Origin: Scenedesmus sp. ARA3
Lineage: Eukaryota > Chlorophyta > Chlorophyceae > Sphaeropleales > Scenedesmaceae
Assembly: GCA_004335835.1 (NCBI GenBank)
Contig: RWJK01000541.1
Span: forward strand, 1-32,912
Reading direction: 5' to 3'
DNA: 32,912 nt
Each line of letters starts with the position of its first letter. Within the stretch, counting starts at the first letter, position 1. The notes under the pieces were generated by a model that was not told where the DNA came from, ran no database searches, and saw only the letters and a program-made list of their open reading frames with translations. Below, piece after piece: positions 12,163-21,878 of the stretch. The position numbers and the translations under genes were made by a program.

Positions 12163-12826
12163 GCTCTCTTGATTTAAGTAGTATCAATCCGGGCCAATGG
12201 CTGTGCAAAGTGTCCCAGGTGTGCCCTACAGCAGCAGTGTACAGCTGCCAACAGGCAGCTTCTTGAAAACAGCTGAACAAAATAGCTGTCAAGGCACAGT
12301 GAAGCTCAGTGTCACACTCAGTCATGGTGCCAAACACCGGATTAGTCTCTGCTGGGTGCTGCCTGTTACACAGTAAAGCCCTAACCCGCTGGTCTGGCCA
12401 TGGGCCACTAGCATGCGTTACGCCAGGGCAACCGTTGCATCCTCGCGACAGTCTAAGTGTAGCGTATGCAGGGTACCAGAGGAAAAGCCAAGCCCCTATC
12501 TCAGGCGTAAGAAACATGTGTCACCTACTTCAGCCTAGAGTAGGCGGGAATATCTCAATGAAGTTTGTGTGGATGACTGGGAAGTCCCAACATGCTGAAC
12601 ACGGCCGTGCCAAATTTGAAAGTCATGCAGAAGTTCATCCGTTCCTCTGTCAGTGCGCGCTCACAGCATTCACTGTGGCAGGCAGTGACTGCCGCAAACC
12701 ACTGCATGAACATGGATCGATGCACTGCAGGTGCAGCGTAGCTACAGCTACAGCTGCATTGGTTCATCCATGCACTGAGAGTCATGCTCAGCAAGCGTCT
12801 GTTGCAAGCACATACCAGCCGCTGGT
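12163..12826. other. Tandem intergenic region between the LRR/p25-alpha gene and ValRS
   Basis: Both flanking genes are on the minus strand, so this stretch holds the 3' flank of the upstream gene and the promoter and 5' UTR of ValRS. TTACA at 12366-12370 gives a minus-strand TGTAA, a poly(A) candidate about 460 bases after the upstream stop. No clear TATA box or coding exon was seen. The long plus-strand open frame across it is not supported. Confidence 0.5.
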
Positions 12827-15800
12827 TTATTTGGCTGGTGATGCGTTAGCCAGCAGCGCCTCCAGTGCCTTGAGGCTGCTCTCCTGCTCGTCCCGCAGGC
12901 GCGCATCCAGCACATCCACCTGGCGCGCCACCTGCATGAAGCATCAGGCACATGTAGCACATCAGCGCAGGCAAGGAATCGTGCGGGCCATACACCCAGT
13001 TATGAACTGCTAAATAGCTGTCCCTGCATACATATCAAATTCTGTTTCGATGCATTGTCCCGTTTATGCGCGCGCATGCCTTCACAAGTAGCAGCAAATG
13101 CCTGGGGTTGGATCGCCCGCAACAGCATTTGCCACAAACGCACCTGGTAAATGGCCGTCTCTGCGCGTGCCTGCCGGTCCTCCGTCTTCTGTGCCAAGTC
13201 CTGCAGCTTGTCAGCCAGCGCGTCAGTGTCGGCCTTGACTGCTGCCGCTGCCTTCAGCTGGGCCAGCTCCTTGCTGAGCGCAAGCACCTGCAGCACCATC
13301 AAGTCTCTTGGCGCAAGCACTGGGGGCCCAGGATATGCATTACAAACCCAAACAATACTAGCAGGGAGCAGGCATGTCAATACAAGCATACTGTACCACG
13401 AGCATAGAGATTCACCCCACCCCACCTGCTTGGTGAGCTCCTGCACATCTGCATTTGCTGCAGTCTGGTTGGTGCCCTCCAGAGTGGCAGCCAGCCTGGT
13501 GACAACCTCCTTGAGCGCCTCCTGCTGGCCAACCACAGCCGACAGCTGCTGCTCCTGCTCGGCTACAGACATCTCTATCAGCAGCAGGCGGGAGGCCAGA
13601 TCACCTGTTGTGGCATAGTACAGAAGGGCACTGTGAGCTGCACGTAATGTCCTTGATCAGATGATCACCAGTAACCCTGGGCGACTATCATTTGTAAAGA
13701 AGACACCCCAGTGATGACAAAGCTTCCCCACGCATTATAAGCAGCACTAGCACAGCTTCTGTACAGGCAGCTAACAGCAACACACAGTCCACAGTACCTG
13801 TCTCAGCATCGCCTGCTGCGATGGGTTCACCAGCAGCAGCGTCTGCTGCTGCGTTTCCTTGCTGGCGTGTTGCTACTTTGCTCTCCAGTGCCTTGACACG
13901 TGCCTCAAGCATTGCCTTGGCCTTGGCGCCTGTGTAACATATGGTGATTTAGGCAGGCAACAGGCGGGGCGCAGTGTTTGAGCTTGTGAGTTTGGGCTGC
14001 AAGCTGCATGCACCAGTTCATGCAACTAGGGTAGCAGGCTCGTCTACCATCACGCAACATCTTTTCCACAGCAATCAGCTGCTGTACTACACCAACCAGC
14101 TGCATACAACACGCTGCGCTTCATGATGGGCTCACCATCAGCGTCTTCATACAGAGGGTTCTGCACTGCATCCCTTCCCTGCACGGCATCGCTGCCTTGG
14201 CGGCCCTGTTGCTGGCCTGCAGCAGCAGCACCTGGCAGCCTCGCACCGGCTGCCGCATGCCCTGTGCCCGCTGCTGAAGCTGCAGCAGCCAACGCAGAGC
14301 TGATTCTGGCACTCTTGAAGGCAGCAGGTGATGTGCATCGTGGGCTCTCAGTCCCTGCTGGTGCCTCTGCTGCAGCTGCGGGGCCGCCTCCCCCAGAGCC
14401 CCACTGCATGGTGCTGTCATGGCTGCCCACACTGGGCGCAGCTGAAGAAAGCCTGCCAGGCAGCAGCGGCCCAACCTTCGTGCCAGCTGCAGTCATGTCA
14501 CTGATGCGGGGCGCATAAGAGCTGGCACTTAGGCTGCCACGTGCGATAGCTGACGCAAGCAGGCCTGCGCCTGCTGCATTGAAGTCACCCTCCAGGCCGC
14601 CTGGGCTGCCCTGCACAGGTGACAGCGGTGGGCTGCTGTATGAGATGACCTCCAGTGCCTGCGTGACGTCGTCAAAGCTGCAGCACGCCTCCTCTGCCAC
14701 TGAGGCCACTGCCTCCAGGAACTCCTTGAAGGACAGCCGCCTGCTGCCAGGGGGCTTGCAGCGCGTGAACACAATGTCCACCGCACACTGCGACAGGGGG
14801 CCTGTGACCAGGCAAAAATGGTTTTAAGCTTTGCACTCAGAGGGTTACCAAATGGTGCTGCATGCTTCAAGCACCGGGACAACCATGATGTGCACCAGGA
14901 CAACCATGACTGCACGCACATTTATTTTGATGTCGGCACTGCAGGACCTGTGCAAGTGCTGGCAGCTGCTTTACGGTCAGTAACATTACACCCAAAAGCA
15001 TTGGGTCTCACCGTGTGGCTCCAGCAGTCCTGCGTCCCTGCACATCTGGTTGAACTGTGCTGCATTGATGTGCTGCACGCTGGCGCCAACCTGGCGCCCC
15101 TGCCCCACGCGCAGCTTGCAGTAGCTCCTGAACACGCGCTTCAGGTGATCATTGGAAGGCGCATCAATTGGCACGGCAGGCGGCTTGCGCCGTGCAACAA
15201 TGCGGCCCTGCCTGGCAGCCTCAGTGTAGTACCTGCAGATAGCAACCAATGCTTGTGTCGATTCGGCAGCCAATTCCAACAGTAATCAAGGCAGCCAATC
15301 CAAATCAAGTACAACTGCAACATGCGGTGGCAACCAGTGTCTACAGGGCGTGCTGGCATACAGCAGACTCAATGCTGGAATGCAGCTTGCGCAGCCCTGC
15401 CAAAGCCAGCCATTGCTTACCTCGCCAGGCGTTCGTAGTACTTGATAAAGTCTTCCAGGCTGCAGAGCAAAAAGTGCACCCATTGGGTCAGCAAATCATA
15501 TTCTAGTGGGCAGATGTCCAAGGTTGCACAACAGCGCACTAGCACTGTGCGCTGCCGCACTGGCCACTGAGGCGGCCTGGGGTGCAGCCTGTACACTGTG
15601 TCACGGCTGGGGCGTACCTACACATATCAGACAAAAGGCGATCACCTGACACGGCCGTCCTTGTCCACGTCAGCTTCCCTGATGACGTTGCTCAGGAACT
15701 TGCCTGCAGAAGATATGCACACACCAGGTTGGGACAGGAACTGTGCATGAACATTGATACAGGTCCTGTATTGCTGTCAGGTCATGTGATCTTGTCTGCT

Positions 15801-18714
15801 CCTGCTTGAGTCTGCTATTGCTGTTGTTGCGGATACGCATTCTCGCATCTGCGACTGCATGCAGGCTGTGCTGTGCTGACACCCTGCTCACCCAGCTGGC
15901 GCGCCTTCATGCCCTCCAGCATGCCCAGGTCACTCAGAGCGCCGCACATCTCCTCAGCATCCAAGTAGCCACTGCAAGCAGCATCACAGCACTAGGACGG
16001 TTATTGTGAGCCCATGCATGTGTGTCTTACATGGATACCTCTGAGCATGCAGAGCGTTGCAACAAACACGCAACACAGAGCCATGCCAGGAGCAAGTCAC
16101 AGCGCACCTTCCATCTGAATCGTGGCGCCTGAACACCTCAGCTGCCTTGCTGTTCACGCCACCGCCGGCCAGGCCGCTTAGCCCAGTAGGGTCCACAGTT
16201 GCCAGCTGGCGTGCCTGCTGCGTGGTGGTGCGCACCAAGGAGCGCATGCTGCCGCTGAAGTTGCCAGAGCTGTTGAGCAGGCCTGCACTTGCAGGGCGGG
16301 GTGGCGTCTGCCTGCCTGCACCTCCCCTGCTGCTGTTGGGCGTGCGAGAGCGTGTGGAGCCTGGCGAGCTCCTGCTGCCTCCTGGCCCGACTGAGGCTGG
16401 CCTCCTGTTGGGTGACCAGAGCGTCTGCTGTTGCTGCTGCGTAGGTGGTGCACGCAGGGGGCTGCTGGTGGCAGAGCCACCCCCACTGGCTTGCTGCTGC
16501 TGCTGCAGTTTGCTAAGCGTGTTTGAGCTCAAGCTCGCTGCCACAAAGGACAACACGTGCTCAGGTACAGGCCCGCCCATCATCAGGTGCAGCAAGCTGC
16601 TGTTGCGTGGCAGTGCATGTGCAACTGTCTCTGCTGCTTCCTTGGTCGCCACATCCAAGCGCATGGTAATGAGGGGGGCTGAGCTAGCCAGCAGCTGGCA
16701 CAGTGCATCCACTCCAGCCCCTCTGATGGGCAGGCCCCGGATGTCCAGCAGCTGGAGGTGCTTGCTGTTGCAGGCTGTTAGCAGCAGCCTGCCTAGCCCA
16801 TCCTCGCCACCTGTGGCTCCAGCAACAGCCAGCTCCTGCAGCGTGCCTGCGACATGAAAACCGCAGCAACCTCCTTCACTGCATACCGAGCTGACTGCAG
16901 CCAACCACAAGTACAGCCATGTTGGAGCAGTGCTAGTGAGTAGCCTCCTAAATATATAGGGGTCGACTGTCAAGTATGCTGAAGCCACAAATTTCTCACC
17001 TGCGTTCACTCTAAGTGCATCTGCTACAGCCCCCAATGTCTGGCTGCTGAACTTGTTGTGGTTGAGGTTCAGGCGCTGCAGGCAGAGTGCACCTTTCAAA
17101 GATGCTGCCAGCGCTAAGCAGCCAGTATCTCCAATCTGCAGGCCACACACGAAGCAATTGGAGTGAACACATGGCGATAACACAATCACTGTGCTGCAAG
17201 CAGCTTACAAATATGTCGACTCCTTAACATCCTTGCTTTCAACCAGCAAACGCTGTTACTGCTGTTGCCATTACCACCACCAGAGGCATGCGCTGCTATT
17301 GTGCTGCTTCTACGTCATTGCCGCACCTCATTGCCCTCCAGCTCCAGGGCCAAAAGTGGAACGTGCGACAGAAGTGACGCAAGTGCACAGCAACCCCTGT
17401 CCTGCAACCTGTTGAAGCTCAGGTCTAGCTGCTTCAAGGGGCAGCTCAGGCCTGCAGCAGACAATGTCCAACAGCACATGTATGTTACTGGTTCGCGTCA
17501 GAGTGGTGCATATGAAGAGGTCCACATCCACATGGGGCGCTGTTGTGACTGGCTTGCTGCTACGCTACGTTCACCTCACTGCTGCCGCTGCTGCCACTGC
17601 TGCCACTGCTGGTGTAGTTGACGGTGTGCTGCTGCTGGACACCAGCTCACCATCCACCTCCAGCACGCCTGCCAGCACTGTCAGGCCATCATCAGTGATA
17701 GCATTTTCGCTCAAGTCCAGCACAGTGAGCGAGTCGCCGCCAGAGACCTGCTCGCTGAATGTGAGTACAAAGCTGTCCCCCTGCATGCAAAAAAACCAGA
17801 TGAGACAGTAGTAATTTTGCGAGATATGAGGCAAAAGCAATTTGTGGCACTGCTGGTTCAGCAAGCTGGCTACTCTTCAGGTACCTGTGCAGTCTTTTGA
17901 TGCAGGATCAGCTCACCAGCTGGTTCTGAGAAACATCCAGCACCACCAGCCTGCATGCCCCGATGCACCGTGCAAGCTTTTCCTGTGCCTCTTCTCCTGC
18001 AGGCACAAAGTGTTCTGCGTCAGCTTCGGCTCTGCACAGCTCAGCATAATTGCGCTGCTCGGCATGTCAAACACAACACCTCTGCATGTGCTGTTTGCTC
18101 ACCCAGGGCGCCAAGCTCGCAGCCTTTGAGGCTGAGGACCTGCAGGCTCCTGGACTTGCTGCAAGCTTCCAGCAGTGTGCACCAGCCCTCCAGCGTCTGG
18201 ACATTGTGGACACAACAAACGAGCACATGAGAGAACATGTTGCAATAAATTCGTTGTAAGGCACTGGCTTTGGTGTACAGTTTGAGGCAGGTGTATACTA
18301 CGCACGTACATGCACAACCCACAAGCTGGTGTGCCTGGCGGCAGATGCTGTCGTGTGTTGGCCAGCTTACCAGCTTTAGGCTGGAGAAGTCCAGCTCCTC
18401 AAAGCTAGCATATGGCAGCACTGACACTGTTGCATACAGCTGCTCCTCGCTTTGAAAAGCTGCCAGTTTGCATATGCGGCTGCCCATTTGCCTGCAGCAG
18501 CAGGTACAACAGTGGTGCTGTCAGTATGTGCTGTTGGCTTCAGAAGCATGCTGCTGTTGTCGTGACTGGGCATCAACAGCGTGAGCATCTTGCCACCAGT
18601 CTCTCTGACAACTTACAACGACGCAAGAAACTCTGGCACTGGCTGCACGCCCATGCCAGTGCATATCTCGATGTAGCTGTCTGTCAGGTGGGTGCTGTGC
18701 CCAGAGGACCCCAT
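12827..18714 (-). CDS. LRR / EF-hand / p25-alpha (TPPP-like) / coiled-coil protein
   Basis: Exons in reading order: 18714-18617, 18491-18371, 18196-18103, 17996-17917, 17780-17651, 17451-17327, 17135-17000, 16846-16108, 15971-15892, 15703-15646, 15459-15421, 15232-15012, 14801-14136, 13929-13798, 13604-13426, 13287-13144, 12931-12827. Phases agree, giving about 1048 residues. Ribonuclease-inhibitor-type leucine-rich repeats span about 55-390 (LTVLDLSENAITDDGL; LKQLDLSFNRLQDRG; LQRLNLNHNKFSSQTLG). A Ser/Pro/Gln-rich linker leads to an EF-hand pair at about 499-565, loops DSDGSGYLDAEE and DVDKDGRVSLED. Residues about 585-690 resemble p25-alpha/TPPP (LKRVFRSYCKL; VDIVFTRCKPPGSRRLSFKEF). A low-complexity Ser/Ala linker and a C-terminal coiled coil (about 862-1048) follow. 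p25-alpha proteins bind or bundle microtubules, so a calcium-sensitive cytoskeletal or ciliary scaffold is plausible; that is inference. The start is the only ATG whose exon ends in a consensus GTAAGT and keeps phase. Confidence 0.85.
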
Positions 18715-19153
18715 GGTTGGATAGATGACGCACGACGCAGAGCGTGAGACTGTTAGGTTTCAATAGCAGATATCAGCCGTCGTCACTGAAGCAATTTACG
18801 ATGTGCATCTTGCTGCAACGCACGCTATTGCAGGTCCCGTACAAGGCACTACAGGTGCCAGCAGGCACTAATCAGCAAGCAACAAAACTTCAAATTACTG
18901 CCAGGAAAGCTGAACAGGTCTCCGTGACGCGAAGAAGAACCCTGTCATCTCTCGTGACGTGACGTTTTCGTTTGACCATGCCACTGCTTTGACCGACGAG
19001 CTCACAAATACGGTGACTAAAGGCCATTTATCCCCAACAACATCTTAGGTGGTTGTTTGGAATTTCATTGGTCGGCAGTGTCACGCTTCCGTGTCTGCTC
19101 AGCTATAGCCTATAGCAGGAGCAGCAGCCACGGTCAGCCAGCTCTCAAGGGAC
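18715..19153. promoter_or_regulatory. Putative bidirectional promoter
   Basis: A 439-bp gap lies between two divergent start codons. It contains TGACGTGACGT at 18955-18965, two overlapping TGACGT (CRE/TGA-box-like) sites, and an inverted CCAAT box (ATTGG) at 19067-19071, about 83 bases before the plus-strand start. No TATA box was seen. Shared control of the two genes is inferred only from geometry. Confidence 0.4.
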
Positions 19154-20573
19154 ATGCATGTTGCTGTGGCTGTGCTAGCAGCCATCGTGAGCTCTGGCAC
19201 AACGCTTGCCTTCAGGTCAATAGCCAACTGTCGGACGGCCAAGCGGCAGGTATCCTGACTGCAATACCTGTCATGCCATCAAAGCTTTGCATGTCGTGTG
19301 CAGCTCACATTGCCTTCAGGGGAGGGTTGCAAGCACAGTTGAATTGTATGTACGCAGGGTGGAGATGTACAGAAGCAACAGCAGGACCCAACATCACTGC
19401 CGCATGTGGAGGCCACTGCCAGCAGCCTCCTGAGGGGCCCTCAGGATGCAGCACTACGCCTGCAGCAGCTGCAGCAGGAGAGAGATGAGCTGGCCCAGCA
19501 GTTGACACACCTGGAACCCTACTTGCGCAGCGTGTCAACGCGCCAACGTGACAGCAGCAACCTTCAGTGCCTCTTGCAGGGGCTGCAGCAACTGCACGAC
19601 TTAACACAGCAGAGCCATGCAATTGCAGCGCAGCAGGTGCAGAGCAGCACCGCCAGCATCACTTCGACAGTGGCAGTGGCAGCAGCTGTAGGCCAGCCAC
19701 TATCAGTGGCAGGACCTCATGGCCCTGGTAGGATGCTTGAAGCTGAAGCAGAGGCCCTCTTTTCTTGGGGGTCCGGCCTGCGTCACACCAGCACCTCAGA
19801 TGGCGGTGCCCCGCAGCAGTGTTCTTCGCAAGCGATGATTGAACGCCGACAACAGGAATCGCTGGCGACCCTCACACCAACAGAGGAAGCTGATGCTACA
19901 GCTCCTACTGCCTTAGAAGAATGGGGTTCAGGGCACTGGTCCAGGCCTGTTAGCACAGGAGGCGCAGCACCAAGCAGTAGGCTCAGCCCAGCTTGCTCAG
20001 GGATTGGCGCAGCAAGCAGGCTGCACAGCAGGTTAGCAGTGGTCAGCAGCATAGGTGCGGTTGGGCTTGACTCGTGGGGCTCTGGCATATCAGCTGTACA
20101 CCAGCAACATCAGGAGGGCACAGCATCTGCCAAGGAGGACGAGGACGCACAGCAAGTGCAGCAGCAGCAGCTAGCAGCTAGCATGGCTCTGGTAGAGCAG
20201 CTGCAGTCGCAGCTGGCAGAAGCACAGGAACAAAGGCTGTGGCTGCAACAGCAGGTGATGCAGCACCAAGTTGAAAATCAGAGCCTTCAGCAGCTTGTGC
20301 AGCAGCTGCAGACATTTGCACAGCAGCAACAAGAGAAGCTGGCCTACAGTGACGAGATCATCAGCCGTATGCAGTCCCTGGCAGGCCGCCTAGCGACGAT
20401 CAGGTGAGATGTCGTACATGCTGGCAAATGCACACATGACGCGATGCAATGTACACTCATGGTCCTATGCCAACTTTTCAATGCAAAACGCGATGTGTTG
20501 CTCAATCAGCCTCACACAAGTTTTTGCGTGGCTGTCTGATTGCAGGCTGTCCAGAGAGAGCAGCATTGCCTGA
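19154..20573 (+). CDS. Gln-rich coiled-coil protein with three WGSG motifs
   Basis: Not recognised as a known family. The core is an open exon at 19358-20403. A likely first exon (19154-19249) ends CAG|GTATCC in phase, and GATCAG|GTGAGA at 20403 can splice to 20546, giving a stop at 20571-20573 and about 389 residues; without that last splice the frame stops at 20407. The N-terminus (MHVAVAVLAAIVSSGTTLAF) is hydrophobic and could be a signal anchor if the first exon is right. A short coiled coil (LQQLQQERDELAQQL) is followed by a Ser/Ala/Thr-rich region in which WGSG occurs at about residues 169, 221 and 272. A long Gln-rich coiled coil forms the C-terminus. The gene is divergent from the LRR/p25-alpha gene. 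A structural or scaffold role is possible. The upstream exon is the weakest part of the model. Confidence 0.58.
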
Positions 20574-21542
20574 GCTGGCTGCCAATCTGGCCAGTGGCCA
20601 GCAGGGGCACAACCACAGTAGCCCCGGCAAACACGCACTGGTCACCTGGCAGTGCAGCAATAGCTTACTCTAGGGGCATGCTCCCGCTGTGCAGGGGTTG
20701 ATGGTGCCATACAGCCGCAGCGTGTACATCAGTTACTTTGGTTCTTTGCAGTCTAGGAGCAGCCAAAAGCCGTCACTTTACATGCACATGACTAATATTC
20801 ATGCACAGCTGCACATGGCATGCCCCACATCATGTGCAAGGCAGCTATGGCGTGGTTCAATCGTAAGCCTGGAAATGTATAGCACTGTGAATGTTTGCAA
20901 AGTGTGATGAGCGCACTTGGGTCTGGGACGGGGACCGGGCGGTTCGGTTCATGACATGAACTTCATGTGCAAGGTTGGTGCCACGTGTGTTGCTGGCGAT
21001 GAGGTCCCGCTTTGGCACATGCCTACAGTGATATCTTATGCAAACGCTACTTCATGTCACGTATGGGTCTTTAACGTAGCAGGTATCACTAACGTAACGA
21101 ACATGACCGGGTCAGCACTGCCTCCTGTCAGCTGGGTTCACAGCCATGCTTGCGCTGAATCCGAAGTCGTCTCATCAATTACATCAGCAGTCACCACCTG
21201 GTTTTGCTGCAACCGGCTTGAATGAGACACAGAAGCTGCTCATTTTCCGGCACCTGCTGCATCCAGCCTAACCGCAGCTGATCGAACGGTGCATTACTTT
21301 AAAATAATCACTTTAAACTACCTGTTCAGCTCCTTCGCACGCAAGGGGCAGCTTTACCCCGAACAGACTTCTTCGGCCTTGTTTAATCGTTCTGCTGCGC
21401 TGACACATTCAAAACAAACAAAGTTTATTGTCTTATTTTACCAGTAACTGCTGGATGCGCGACAGTTGAATAGTGCACAGCACTAGAGCAGCATCATCAG
21501 CTGCCTGCAGCACAAGCAACAGCTGCTGCTGGAAAGGATTCC
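20574..21542. other. Intergenic region upstream of the oligopeptidase gene
   Basis: Holds the 3' flank of the coiled-coil gene and the promoter of the oligopeptidase gene. The part at about 21290-21440 is clearly more AT-rich, with ACTTTAAA repeated at 21296-21303 and 21310-21317 and a TTTAAAATAA stretch that could serve as a TATA-like element about 240 bases before the start codon. An open frame around 20917-21225 has no family signature and is not called. Confidence 0.4.
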
Positions 21543-21841
21543 ATGGACAGCACCATGGGGGTCGTCGTGCTGCTCCTGGGTGAGTAAATCTATACAAAGC
21601 AGAGCTATACCTCGGGACAGGGTCCACTCGGGCCTTGATTGCTGACATCTCTACGCACTGCAATCTGGGTTACACAGACCCAGCTGGTGCATTGTGGCCT
21701 GGTTTTACGCCTGTCCTCCTCCCCATATCCATCATGCTCACAGCCATTTGCTACCAGCGTCGTACCTGCAAGATGTCTGTTCACCCTCTGCCCTGCCCAC
21801 ACTCTTGCACCTGTCAGGCCTGGCAGCATGCCTGCCTTCAC

Positions 21842-21878
<37 letters not shown>

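Noticed and set aside
12309..13013. Plus-strand open frame of about 234 codons between two minus-strand genes
   Set aside because: It overlaps the last coding exon of the LRR/p25-alpha gene; no domain, no splice pattern and mixed composition.
16057..16857. Plus-strand open frame of about 266 codons
   Set aside because: Shadow of the large minus-strand LRR exon 16846-16108 (Ser/Pro/Gln-rich, GC-biased third positions).
19406..20407. Reading the coiled-coil gene as a single exon starting at 19406
   Set aside because: That position is GTG, not ATG, and the frame stays open upstream to a good acceptor at 19357, so a spliced upstream exon is more likely.
20917..21225. Possible small Cys/Asn-containing protein
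   Set aside because: No ATG until 20954, no recognisable family and no supporting signals; more likely chance openness upstream of the oligopeptidase gene.
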